A stretch of DNA of 64,000 bases. Origin: Spirochaetia bacterium UBA5763. Its GTDB lineage: Bacteria; Spirochaetota; UBA4802; UBA5550. The first letter of the stretch is position 1, and each line of letters opens with the position of its first letter. The notes under the pieces are model-generated. The model did no database searches. It worked only from the letters and a program-made list of their open reading frames with translations, and was not told the origin of the DNA. The stretch lies in assembly GCA_002418835.1 (NCBI GenBank), contig DIEX01000032.1:124001-188000 (forward strand), in the 5' to 3' direction. The position numbers and the translations under genes were made by a program. This document shows, in pieces, positions 9,358 through 17,745 of the stretch.

Positions 9358-10056
9358 TCAGTTAATTGTCCCCTTGTTGTACAGATATTTCTCTGTTTCA
9401 ATAATGGCATGAAATGATTCAAGAGGATTTTCATATTCATAAAATTCTGTCCCCAGCGGCAGATCTGCCTCAGACGGGATTTCGATTATATTCGAACCGA
9501 AATATGAACCCTGTATGAAAATCTGCAACAGTATGCCATATCCGCTATCTGTTAACTCAAATTCCCTGATAGATTCAATATTGTATCCTTTATTTGTAGA
9601 AAGGGGATCTGTGATGCTTAATTCAGCAGCGTTATTCACCTCCTCTGCAATCACTTCATATATTCCGATAAGATCCTTGTCGAGTTTTTCAAGATCATAG
9701 TTTTCCAGCAGCCTGCTGCAGTTCACAATATCATATCCGTATTTGAGATTATTCATAATAAAAGAGAGATCTTTAATCATACCTGATGTTGAGGGATCAA
9801 GGGTTATCAGGAATTTATAGTCCATATCCTTTGCATACGTAAAGGCTGCTTCGATGCATGTGCCGTATCCCAGAGGCATCTCATGCATAATGCATTTGGC
9901 AAATTTATAATCGCTTATCTCTTCAATAATATCGTAATCCGAGCCGTCGTCAACGATGAGCAGATCCGCATCATCGACATTCTCTATCTCAGGTATAGCT
10001 TTTTTAATAAATTCAATATTATTGTCCGAGATAATGCAAATAAGATGATTTTTCAT
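9358..10056 (-). CDS. Glycosyltransferase family 2-like protein, apparently degenerate
   Basis: The N-terminal ~110 residues follow the GT-A fold of dolichyl-phosphate mannosyltransferase-like GT2 enzymes: LLIVDDGSD near residue 35, MPLGYGTCIEAAFTYAK near 60, then LITLDPSTSG near 85. In active enzymes the last stretch reads with a DxD-type acidic pair (as in MDADLQ). Here only one Asp remains, so catalysis is doubtful. The C-terminal half is acidic and unassigned. There is no membrane segment. It lies upstream of the XPB gene on the same strand and may be the first gene of that run. Confidence 0.6.
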   Translation of the reverse strand: MKNHLICIISDNNIEFIKKAIPEIENVDDADLLIVDDGSDYDIIEEISDYKFAKCIMHEMPLGYGTCIEAAFTYAKDMDYKFLITLDPSTSGMIKDLSFIMNNLKYGYDIVNCSRLLENYDLEKLDKDLIGIYEVIAEEVNNAAELSITDPLSTNKGYNIESIREFELTDSGYGILLQIFIQGSYFGSNIIEIPSEADLPLGTEFYEYENPLESFHAIIETEKYLYNKGTIN

Positions 10057-10194
10057 TAATTCTCCGTTATATTATAAAGTACTCATTTCAAAAACATGAA
10101 TCAATTATGTTTTATTTTTGACAATAATAATCTATTACATGGAGAATGTAATTTCATAAAAAAAGTCTTAAATACTAATATTACGAGGGAAATC

Positions 10195-10533
10195 ATGTCT
10201 ATTCTGATAAAGGACATACAGAGAAATTCCAGTGAAATAATACGAATCGAAGTCTCTGAATTCAAAGGCAAAGAACTTATAAACATAAGAATATGGTATG
10301 TTGCCGGACGGGATATGGATGGCAATGATATCTATAAACCTACTCAGAAAGGGGTTGCTCTTAATATCTCTGAATTTAATGAACTTCGCGATGGTGTTAA
10401 TAAGCTTGAAGCATATATCACTGATAAATCCGGCGGTACAGTTCCTGATCAGCCTGCACCTCAGCATAAGGCTGATTATTCAGATGGTATCCCTGATCAG
10501 GAAGAGTCTGAAAACACTGAAGAGGAAAGTTAA
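10195..10533 (+). CDS. PC4/p15-like transcriptional coactivator-family ssDNA-binding protein
   Basis: The ATG at 10195 is preferred because GAGGGA lies four bases before it; an upstream in-frame ATG (10096) lacks a site. The 112-residue protein matches the PC4/p15 fold, with IRIEVSEFKGKELINIRIWYV, then PTQKGVALNISEFNELRDGV, the KPTxKGxxL pattern being diagnostic. Bacterial PC4-like proteins bind single-stranded or unpaired DNA and may act in transcription or repair. The last ~30 residues are acidic and low-complexity. It overlaps the convergent 477-residue gene by four bases. Confidence 0.8.
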   Translation: MSILIKDIQRNSSEIIRIEVSEFKGKELINIRIWYVAGRDMDGNDIYKPTQKGVALNISEFNELRDGVNKLEAYITDKSGGTVPDQPAPQHKADYSDGIPDQEESENTEEES

Positions 10534-11963
10534 ATTTCAAGTTCAATAATTCCATCCTCAAAAAGCTCAAGAATTACTCTTACACATTCATTCCTGGCAC
10601 GGTTAACCTGAATTTCATCATGAATAATCTCAGGATTAATCGTTCCGGAGAGAACACCCTTAATCAATATCGATGCCGGAAAATTAACATTACCTGTCAC
10701 GCGATCAACGGTTTTTCGGTTGCACTGTTTTAATGCCGTTGAAAGGAGATACCATCCGCTGTTTCTTACTATAATTTCAAAATTAGCATCATTTATAACA
10801 GCTGCAAGTATATAACCGAAATCCTCATGACTGAATCTTAATGTTTCTGCAGCAAGTTTTCTGTATGTTCTGATTACTGAAATCCTTGCATCCGGCACAG
10901 AACGCGAAGAGCTGCTGGTAATTCCATAAAATAATTCGCTGATTCTTGCCGGTGAAAAATCTCTTTTAAAAAAGGGGTATTTTTCTTCGCTATATTCCGT
11001 AAATGCGTCATGTATGGTCCGGTCGCTGCATTTAAGTATTGTTTTATAAAGCATCTTTTTATGATCCATTTCAGAAATCCATTCAGTCCAGCTTTTCCTC
11101 ATGTATAATTCGTAATCTGTGATTTTTTTTATGAGAGTGGAAAGTGTTCTGACGCGATCACCGATATGGCTTTTTTCTTTTTTATATGCCTGATTAATAT
11201 TTTCTTCAATAGAATAGATTCCACAAACAATATCCTCTTTTATTACTTTTCCTTTATATTTTTTCAGTTCCTCCCTGAGACTTTCCTGTCTGTTTTTTGA
11301 AAGAGCATTTTTGATTTTAAGTGAATACTCAGGAAACCCGTTAATCAGTAGAACGAGCTGATAATCTGTAAGCCGGTTGTTCCTTTTAAGAAGGTCGAGC
11401 ATTGCTGACAGCTCAATGCTTTCAAGTTTTAACAGCAGCATCTCAATTGACGGGTATAATAAATCAGGTTTTTTAAAAAAAGGTATCAGAAGCTCCGAAA
11501 TGTTATCTCGCATATATGATGTGTCGAGAGAAGGAATAATAATATTAAAAAATCTTCCCGGTATGCTTATTATCAGCATGATTTCATTCTCATCTTTACG
11601 TAAGGCTATTGTATACTGGTAAAGATTGTTTTTATCCTCTACCAGATCTTTATCAATAACTGATGAATCTTTGATCTCTCTTCCTGAAATAAACTGAAGA
11701 ATAAAAGCTGCCCGCTTAACAGATTCTTTAATAGAAGCGATAATTTTTTTTCTGTTATCTTCACACGAGCCTGAGATTGCTATTCCCGGTTTTATACTCT
11801 CTCTGAGTCTTTCGATAACCAGAGTTAAATCGTGTGTGTTTAATACTGCTGCAGGTGTAATCTGAGAGAAGGATACATGGAAATTTTTTATTTCAGGTAA
11901 TTCGAAAATACCGGGGAGAATAAGTTCTGTTATAAGCCGCGGTATTATAAAAGAGGGATCCAT
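10530..11963 (-). CDS. Unrecognised 477-residue protein encoded with an RsbU-type regulator
   Basis: No family is recognised. The protein appears largely helical with no signal peptide and no transmembrane helix. The central part (about 215-330) is rich in Lys, Arg and Glu and could be coiled. The C-terminal ~150 residues contain helical repeats (ISELFYGITSS, LAAETLRFSHEDFGYILAAVINDA, STALKQC). The start lies one base after the stop of the RsbU-type gene, so expression is coupled and a role in that signalling path is the natural guess. It shows ordinary base composition for the window. Confidence 0.75.
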   Translation of the reverse strand: MDPSFIIPRLITELILPGIFELPEIKNFHVSFSQITPAAVLNTHDLTLVIERLRESIKPGIAISGSCEDNRKKIIASIKESVKRAAFILQFISGREIKDSSVIDKDLVEDKNNLYQYTIALRKDENEIMLIISIPGRFFNIIIPSLDTSYMRDNISELLIPFFKKPDLLYPSIEMLLLKLESIELSAMLDLLKRNNRLTDYQLVLLINGFPEYSLKIKNALSKNRQESLREELKKYKGKVIKEDIVCGIYSIEENINQAYKKEKSHIGDRVRTLSTLIKKITDYELYMRKSWTEWISEMDHKKMLYKTILKCSDRTIHDAFTEYSEEKYPFFKRDFSPARISELFYGITSSSSRSVPDARISVIRTYRKLAAETLRFSHEDFGYILAAVINDANFEIIVRNSGWYLLSTALKQCNRKTVDRVTGNVNFPASILIKGVLSGTINPEIIHDEIQVNRARNECVRVILELFEDGIIELEI

Positions 11964-11964
11964 T

Positions 11965-13113
11965 TCAGAATTCTATATTCAGAAAGGCAATATCATCATT
12001 TACAGGAGTTTTATCAATGAAGAAGTTCAGGTTTTTCATAAGTTCTGTACAGAACTCCTCCCCCTTTATTCCGATTTTATCCCTTATGAATTTTGCAAGG
12101 CGTACTTCGCCGAAATCCTCTCCGGAATTATTCTTTGCCTCAGTGATGCCATCGGTATATATGAAGAGCCTGTCCCCCGGCGCGACATTCACATTCTTCT
12201 CCTCATATTCGCATTCATCAGATATACCGATGAACCAGCCGAATGAATCCAGTGCCAGCACCTGGTTCTTCGATTCTCTGTAAAATAAGGCACGTGTATG
12301 CCCCGCGTTGGAATAGCTTAATTTCCCTGCGTTCTTATCGTAGATAAGATAGAATGCAGTTACATACTGTGTATCAAGGAGGGCTCCCTTCATCTGTCTA
12401 TTAATCTCTTTCATTAATTCATCAGCTCCTCTGAACTTGGGAGCTGAAATACTGAAGAGCATTTTTGCCATAGTCATTGTAAGAGCGGCAGGAATACCGT
12501 GGCCCGTTACATCAGCTATTACAAAAGCTGAACGGTTATCATCAATTTTATAGCAGTCGAAAAAATCTCCGCCGATATCCTCAATCGGTTTATAAATTCC
12601 GCTTACAGATGGGTAATCCATGAAGCTGAATTCACTTGGCACAATATACCGCTGGATTTTTTTTGCTGCTTCCAGCTCTTTTTTTATAAGCATATTTTTT
12701 TCGTATAGCTCAGTGTTTGCGTTTCTGAGACGGAGCAGAGAAAATACCCTGGCAATAACCTCCTGTTCATTAAGGGGTTTAAGCAGGTAATCATCAGCTC
12801 CGGTGCTGAGTCCTTTAATTTTTGCATTAAGATCATCAAGGCCGGTCATAAGAATTACAGGAATAAACTGTTCCCTTGCATCCCGGCTGAACTCCTTCAG
12901 AAACCCGAAGCCGTCCATCTCCGGCATAATAATATCAAGCAGGATCAGATCATAGGAATTTCTTTTAATCATCTCAAGGCCTGCAATGCCGTTTTCTGCT
13001 TCATCAACAGTGATATTCAGAGGGGTTAGTATTTTAATGATAAATGCCCTGTTGAGTTTACTGTCATCTATGCAGAGAATTCTGTACTTTTTATTTATAA
13101 TATTTTTTATCAT
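11965..13113 (-). CDS. Response regulator with PP2C-type (RsbU/SpoIIE) serine phosphatase output
   Basis: Residues 10-130 are a CheY-like receiver with acidic pair D16-D17, phosphoacceptor D60 (LLDIIMPEMDG) and the Lys in LLKPLNE. A linker helix (130-165) leads to a PP2C/SpoIIE domain with metal-binding motifs DIGGDFFD, ADVTGHGIPAAL and YTDGITEA. Such proteins dephosphorylate STAS proteins and so release sigma factors or other partners. The STAS protein at 5271-5627 is a candidate substrate. The cognate histidine kinase is not in the window. The downstream 477-residue gene is translationally coupled. Confidence 0.92.
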   Translation of the reverse strand: MIKNIINKKYRILCIDDSKLNRAFIIKILTPLNITVDEAENGIAGLEMIKRNSYDLILLDIIMPEMDGFGFLKEFSRDAREQFIPVILMTGLDDLNAKIKGLSTGADDYLLKPLNEQEVIARVFSLLRLRNANTELYEKNMLIKKELEAAKKIQRYIVPSEFSFMDYPSVSGIYKPIEDIGGDFFDCYKIDDNRSAFVIADVTGHGIPAALTMTMAKMLFSISAPKFRGADELMKEINRQMKGALLDTQYVTAFYLIYDKNAGKLSYSNAGHTRALFYRESKNQVLALDSFGWFIGISDECEYEEKNVNVAPGDRLFIYTDGITEAKNNSGEDFGEVRLAKFIRDKIGIKGEEFCTELMKNLNFFIDKTPVNDDIAFLNIEF

Positions 13114-13215
13114 TGTTTATTTTCTATAGTCTTTTAAATTTTGAAATAAGGTTGTTTTATCCTTAATCCTTAAATGAGGCAATGTCTTTGCGTACAAAGT
13201 GAAACAATCGTAAAA

Positions 13216-13224
13216 TGCTATAAT
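13216..13224 (+). promoter_or_regulatory. Extended -10 promoter element upstream of the radical SAM gene
   Basis: TGC directly precedes a perfect TATAAT (13219-13224), forming an extended -10 about 40 bases before the radical SAM start at 13264. No convincing -35 is present at the right distance, which is tolerated by extended -10 promoters. Confidence 0.5.
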
Positions 13225-13263
13225 AATTAATTTCAACTCTGTTTTCTATTAAAATATTTATTT

Positions 13264-15138
13264 ATGAAGATACTATTTATTCAATTACCTCTCCAGGATC
13301 ATTCTCATGGTTATATCAATGGGAATATTGATTATGCCCCTGCTGCAATTTCCGGCTTTATTGCAAAGCAATTCAATAATATTTCCTGTATCACTTTACC
13401 TGCTGTAATAGCAAATTTCGGTTCAGATGAATTAATTGTGAAATATATATCATCGATTAACCCGGAATATATATCTTTTACCTCCTATCTCTGGAGTATT
13501 GAAAGGAACCTCCGGATAGCTGAAGCTGTAAAAAAGGAATCTCCAGGTTCAGTTATCTTTTTCGGAGGGCCTGAAATTGCAGCAGGTTCTTATGCTTTCA
13601 ATGAACAGAGGCCATATATAGATCACTTTATTTCCGGTGAAGGGGAGTGGTTCTTTAATAAGTTTTTTTCAGGGAGTGATTTTAATTCATCATTTATTAA
13701 TGGAAACCGGGTTTCGATTCAGCCTCCTGATGAACTTATTCAAACAGCAGATATTTTTGAACCTCTTTCAGGGAAGAGACTTAATACTATGTCAGACGGT
13801 TCAGTCTTTCTTGAATTGACACGAGGATGTCCATACAGATGCAGTTACTGCTACTATTCCCGCAGTTATAAAAAGGTACGAGAGATCCCCTTTAACAGGC
13901 TTACTGATGTAATTCAAAGCAGAAAAGATATAACTGAAATTTATATTCTCAGTCCTACGTTCGACAGGTCTCCTGATTTTATAAGTAACCTTCAAAATCT
14001 TAAGAAGATGAAGCATAATGTAAAGCTTCACACAGAGATGCGTACTGACAGAATAACTCCTGAAACAGCAGAGCTTATTTATGACGCAGGATTCAGGAGC
14101 CTTGAAGTGGGACTTCAGTCTCTTAATAAAAGGGCACTGGTTTCAGTAAACAGGGAGAGCTCTCCTGAAAAGGAACTGGCCGGCATGGCTTATCTCAGGG
14201 ATGCGGGGATAGATCTTAAAATAGGAATAATACCGGGACTCCCCGGAGATGATCCGGAGAATTTCATTAAAACAATAGATATACTTGTGGAAAACGGATT
14301 CAGTGAAAGCATTGAACTTTATCCTCTCATGGTACTGCCAGGCACAGCAATACGTGAGATGGCTGAAAGGGATGGAGTTACTTACCAGCAGAAGCCCCCC
14401 TATTTTTTTCTTGAAGGGTGGAATTTTAAAAACCGGGACATCGCTGATGTTTCAATGTACCTTGAGGAGAAGACAGGGCTGTCATCAAGCCTCTTTTATC
14501 TCCCTGATTTTACCATGTCAGAGAATCCGCTTTTCACTAAAGGTCTCTCTTTCAATGCAGGAGAGTGGCCTGATGTGGAAAGTATTATAGAAGCAGTAGA
14601 TACCGCTGTTGTTGATTTACATATTACTGTTAACTCGGTGCCTGAATTTTTCTCCCGGATTCAGGCCTTTATCTCCTCCTGTAATAAAAACAGGTTTTAT
14701 AATATTATTATTTATTCAGATTCATTAATCGATAATGAAAAATTATTTAGTATTATAAGCAGCAATGAAGAGGATAACTATTACAGGAGGATCAATCTGT
14801 ACACAGGTTACTCTGATGGTTCAATCTTTCACTTTTTCCAGGTTATTGAAAGTCCGGAAATCTATAATACTATCCTAAGCACAACAGCAATGATCACTCC
14901 GCTTTTCAGGGTTAACGGAAAAACAGCCCCGCTTCTCCCTGCAAAAGGTGGAGAAGAACTTTCTTTACTGATAGAAAAGGGTGAATACAGACGCGTAAAA
15001 TATTTTCTGAAAAAATATTATTCAGAGGATTTTCAGCATGTAGCATTTATTGACGAGATAGAGATGCAGCAGTTTTACAGAGATATAAAGCAGGATTATG
15101 TAAAGCTGCCGTATTCATTCGGATTGAAAAAAAGTTGA
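13264..15138 (+). CDS. B12-binding-domain radical SAM protein
   Basis: The N-terminal ~130 residues form a cobalamin-binding Rossmann fold (IVKYISSINPEYISFTSYLWS, then VIFFGGPEIAAG). The radical SAM domain follows, with the cluster motif CPYRCSYCYYS (Cys 189, 193, 196), ending near residue 400. The last ~220 residues are unassigned. Enzymes of this layout carry out methylations and ring or C-C bond chemistry on lipids, tetrapyrroles and natural products; the substrate here cannot be named. The gene is apparently monocistronic, 56 bases before mazE, which has its own promoter. Confidence 0.88.
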   Translation: MKILFIQLPLQDHSHGYINGNIDYAPAAISGFIAKQFNNISCITLPAVIANFGSDELIVKYISSINPEYISFTSYLWSIERNLRIAEAVKKESPGSVIFFGGPEIAAGSYAFNEQRPYIDHFISGEGEWFFNKFFSGSDFNSSFINGNRVSIQPPDELIQTADIFEPLSGKRLNTMSDGSVFLELTRGCPYRCSYCYYSRSYKKVREIPFNRLTDVIQSRKDITEIYILSPTFDRSPDFISNLQNLKKMKHNVKLHTEMRTDRITPETAELIYDAGFRSLEVGLQSLNKRALVSVNRESSPEKELAGMAYLRDAGIDLKIGIIPGLPGDDPENFIKTIDILVENGFSESIELYPLMVLPGTAIREMAERDGVTYQQKPPYFFLEGWNFKNRDIADVSMYLEEKTGLSSSLFYLPDFTMSENPLFTKGLSFNAGEWPDVESIIEAVDTAVVDLHITVNSVPEFFSRIQAFISSCNKNRFYNIIIYSDSLIDNEKLFSIISSNEEDNYYRRINLYTGYSDGSIFHFFQVIESPEIYNTILSTTAMITPLFRVNGKTAPLLPAKGGEELSLLIEKGEYRRVKYFLKKYYSEDFQHVAFIDEIEMQQFYRDIKQDYVKLPYSFGLKKS

Positions 15139-15148
15139 AACAATCTTC

Positions 15149-15175
15149 TTGACAGATGTATATACATGGTATAAC
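15149..15175 (+). promoter_or_regulatory. mazEF promoter with embedded 12-base palindromic operator candidate
   Basis: A perfect TTGACA -35 (15149-15154) and a TATAAC -10 (15170-15175) are separated by 15 bases. The spacer contains the perfect palindrome ATGTATATACAT (15156-15167). MazE-type antitoxins autorepress by binding palindromes at their own promoter, so this is the expected operator. The 15-base spacing is shorter than optimal. Confidence 0.6.
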
Positions 15176-15194
15176 TTTTTTAAAGGAGTTTGAT

Positions 15195-15428
15195 ATGTAT
15201 ATAACAATAAAAAAATGGGGAAACAGCCTCGGTGTAAGAATTCCGAAAAATTTTGCAAAGAATCTCTCATTGAAAGACGGTACCATCGTTGAAATTAAAG
15301 AAAATGAAGGTGAAATTATTATATATCCTGTAAAAGATGAACTTTCAGATATGTTAAGCAGAATAAATGAATCTAATATTCATAGCGAGTTTGAAACAGG
15401 CAAACCAGAAGGGAAAGAGATATGGTAA
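15195..15428 (+). CDS. mazE: MazE-family antitoxin (AbrB/SpoVT DNA-binding fold)
   Basis: A 77-residue protein beginning with the swapped-hairpin AbrB domain (ITIKKWGNSLGVRIPKNFAK, then DGTIVEIKENEGEIIIYP), diagnostic of MazE/PemI antitoxins. The C-terminal tail binds the toxin. The ATG at 15195 has AGGAG at the right distance; an upstream start at 15156 would lie within the promoter. It overlaps mazF by seven bases. Type II toxin-antitoxin module. Confidence 0.92.
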   Translation: MYITIKKWGNSLGVRIPKNFAKNLSLKDGTIVEIKENEGEIIIYPVKDELSDMLSRINESNIHSEFETGKPEGKEIW

Positions 15429-15757
15429 AAACTTCTTATGTTCCTGAACGCGGAGATCTTGTCTGGTTGAATTTCACTCCTCAATCCGGCCATGAGCAGA
15501 TGGGTAAGAGGCCTGCTCTTGTTCTCTCGCCAAAAGAATATAATTTAAAAACAGGCCTTGCAATATTCTGCCCTGTTACAAGCAGAGAAAAATGTTATCC
15601 TTTTGAGGTAAAAATAAGCAGTAAAAAAATCACCGGAGTAATTCTTTCTGATCAGGTGAAAAGCCTGGACTGGAAATCACGAAATGCTGAATATATTTCA
15701 AAAGTAACAGCTTCAGAAATTGAAGAGGTCATATCAAAACTGAAGCTGCTTCTTTAA
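15422..15757 (+). CDS. mazF: MazF/PemK-family endoribonuclease toxin
   Basis: A 111-residue toxin with the family signature PERGDLVWLNFTPQSGHEQM, then KRPALVLSPKEYN and FCPVTS. The Arg of ERGD and the Thr of CPVTS correspond to the catalytic region. MazF enzymes cut mRNA at short motifs and are neutralised by MazE. Cleavage specificity cannot be predicted. The stop lies six bases from the convergent pyrF stop. It looks intact. Confidence 0.93.
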   Translation: MVKTSYVPERGDLVWLNFTPQSGHEQMGKRPALVLSPKEYNLKTGLAIFCPVTSREKCYPFEVKISSKKITGVILSDQVKSLDWKSRNAEYISKVTASEIEEVISKLKLLL

Positions 15758-15763
15758 TTTATT

Positions 15764-16600
15764 TTACAGCCCGATCTCCCCGTTCATCTGTCTGAGTGCT
15801 TCCACTGCTGCATCATCATACTTCATCTCTTTATATGTTTTGTACGCGTAATTGATTGAGCTTGATGCGTTGATCCTGTGAATTTTCACATCGGGACATT
15901 TTCTGAGAACAGCCATGACCTCACTTATGCTCCCCCCCTGTGTACCGACTCCAGGTATCAGGAAGGGGATCTCCTTCCCTGAATTAAGAAATGTATCATT
16001 GATCTTATCAAGCTGTTCAGGATAGGTTGCCCCTGCAACTGATCCTATTCCGGGGTGATACCATTTTACAATCATATCTGCAATATGAAGAAAAAAATCT
16101 TTCCCCCCAGTCTGAACATCCTGAATCTCCCCTGAGCTTGCATTGGATGTTTTTGTAAGTATGTAGTAACCCTTATCAGGATAACCTTTGATATAAGGTT
16201 CAATTGAATCATACCCGAGATAAGGTGAAAGTGTAACGGCATCTGCTTTGAAAAAGTCAAAAGCCTCTTTAGCATAAGCAGCAGCGGTTTTACCAATGTC
16301 CCCTCTTTTGTAGTCAAGAATTACAGGTATACCGGCATTTTTATATATTGTAATAACTTTTTCTAGAGAGACAATTCCATCTATTCCATACTGTGCATAG
16401 AAGGCATAATTCGGTTTAACAGCGCCGGGGAATATATTTTTTTTAACAATGGCACTCAGAATGTTTTCATAAAATTTATATATTCTTTCTCCGGGAGTTC
16501 CATCTTTTTCAGGGATATCCTCAATTACAGGATCAAGCCCGAGGCATACTATGCTCGAATATTTTTTTGCGCTCTCTTTCAGCATTTCAATGTAATTCAT
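15764..16600 (-). CDS. pyrF: Orotidine 5'-phosphate decarboxylase (PyrF, long subfamily)
   Basis: Final step of UMP synthesis. At 278 residues it belongs to the longer type 2 PyrF branch. Hallmarks are CLGLDPVIED near residue 19, the catalytic VILDYKRGDIGKTAAAYAK near residue 94 (Asp-Lys-Asp network) and VTLSPYLGYDSIEPY near 120. The terminal PGVGTQGGS phosphate loop is near 217. Its start overlaps the macrodomain gene by 14 bases, so translation is coupled. It is the last gene of a mogA-macro-pyrF unit. Confidence 0.95.
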   Translation of the reverse strand: MNYIEMLKESAKKYSSIVCLGLDPVIEDIPEKDGTPGERIYKFYENILSAIVKKNIFPGAVKPNYAFYAQYGIDGIVSLEKVITIYKNAGIPVILDYKRGDIGKTAAAYAKEAFDFFKADAVTLSPYLGYDSIEPYIKGYPDKGYYILTKTSNASSGEIQDVQTGGKDFFLHIADMIVKWYHPGIGSVAGATYPEQLDKINDTFLNSGKEIPFLIPGVGTQGGSISEVMAVLRKCPDVKIHRINASSSINYAYKTYKEMKYDDAAVEALRQMNGEIGL

Positions 16601-17129
16601 TTTTCATCCCTTCCAGAAGTTTATTGTAGATCTCAAGGTTTTCATTATCAAACTGGATAAAAATAACTTCGATCAGGTAATTTTCATTTATCATAAAGTC
16701 AACAACTGTTTTAATTGCAATTTCCGCTCCTTCTTTTTTCGGGTATCCATAGACCCCTGTAGAAATTGCAGGAAATACAATTGATTGAAGGCCGTTATCC
16801 TTTGCCAGTTTCATCGAGTTGTAATATGAGCTGCGGAGAATATCAGCTTCCCCATGTTTTCCGTCTTTATATATCGGTCCCGGAGTATGAATCACATGTT
16901 TTGCAGGAAGGTTATACCCTTTGGTAATTCTTGCTTCTCCATGCCTGCACCCCCCGAGTTTTCTGCACTCTTCAAGTAGCCCCGGGCCCGCAGCCCTGTG
17001 AATTGCTCCGTCAACTCCTCCACCGCCGAGAAGTGTGGGGTTTGCAGCATTCACTATTGCATCAGCATTCTCCTTTGTGATATCGCCTTTTTTTACAATT
17101 ATTTTTTTAAAAGCATCAGACTTTTCCAT
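16587..17129 (-). CDS. Macrodomain protein (ADP-ribose / O-acetyl-ADP-ribose deacetylase type)
   Basis: One macrodomain fills the 180 residues. Signature segments are KGDITKENADAIVNAANPTLLGGGGVDGAIHRAAG (about 14-48), GEARITKGYNLPAKHVIHTPGP (about 64-85) and FPAISTGVYGYPKKE (about 118). The Asn of VNAAN and the GGGGVDGAI loop match MacroD/YmdB enzymes that remove ADP-ribose from proteins or deacetylate O-acetyl-ADP-ribose. It lies between mogA (8 bases upstream) and pyrF (14-base overlap). No ADP-ribosyltransferase partner is in the window. Confidence 0.93.
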   Translation of the reverse strand: MEKSDAFKKIIVKKGDITKENADAIVNAANPTLLGGGGVDGAIHRAAGPGLLEECRKLGGCRHGEARITKGYNLPAKHVIHTPGPIYKDGKHGEADILRSSYYNSMKLAKDNGLQSIVFPAISTGVYGYPKKEGAEIAIKTVVDFMINENYLIEVIFIQFDNENLEIYNKLLEGMKNELH

Positions 17130-17137
17130 ACCTTCAC

Positions 17138-17632
17138 CTATTTGCCACCGCAGTCTGTAACCTGGTTCCGCAGAAGGTCAATTGCATGGGGAATTGCTTT
17201 TTCAATAAACTGCAGGTTCTCCCTTGCACCTTTAGGACTCCCCGGAAGATTTATTATTAAGGTACTCTTTCTGATCCCTGAAACTGCCCTTGAAAGCATG
17301 GCATGAGGAGTTATTTCAAGAGACTTCATCCTCATGGCCTCTGCAAAGCCGGGCGCCTCTCTATCAATAACTTCCTTTGTTGCCTCCGGAGTAACATCCC
17401 TTGGAGCGAATCCCGTACCTCCGGTTGTAAGGAGAAGCTCAATCCCTTCATCAGAAAGTTCGATAAGAATTTTTTTTATCCGGTCAATTTCGTCAGGTAC
17501 AATTACTTCTTTTGAAACATTTATGTTGTTCCTCTCTGCCCATTTTCTGATTTCAGGGCCTGAGAGATCCTCCCTTTCACCCCTGGATGACCTGTCGCTT
17601 ACTGTTATTATTCCGCATTTTATCTTTTCCAT
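17138..17632 (-). CDS. mogA: Molybdopterin adenylyltransferase (MogA/MoaB family)
   Basis: Activates molybdopterin by adenylylation, the step before MoeA. The 164-residue protein shows the MoCF fold: GIITVSDRSSRGEREDLSGP at 7-26, LLLTTGGTGFAPRDVTPEA near residue 65 and INLPGSPKGARENL near 125. Length and motifs match the MogA/MoaB type. It heads the mogA-macro-pyrF unit and complements moeA at the left of the window. Confidence 0.93.
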   Translation of the reverse strand: MEKIKCGIITVSDRSSRGEREDLSGPEIRKWAERNNINVSKEVIVPDEIDRIKKILIELSDEGIELLLTTGGTGFAPRDVTPEATKEVIDREAPGFAEAMRMKSLEITPHAMLSRAVSGIRKSTLIINLPGSPKGARENLQFIEKAIPHAIDLLRNQVTDCGGK

Positions 17633-17745
17633 AAATTTAATCTACACCCCGTTTAAAAAATACTTATTGAAATATATTCAATATAGATTGATATTACTTC
17701 AATTCAATTTTTTTCAAATTTTCTGATTCCGGATAATAAATATTT

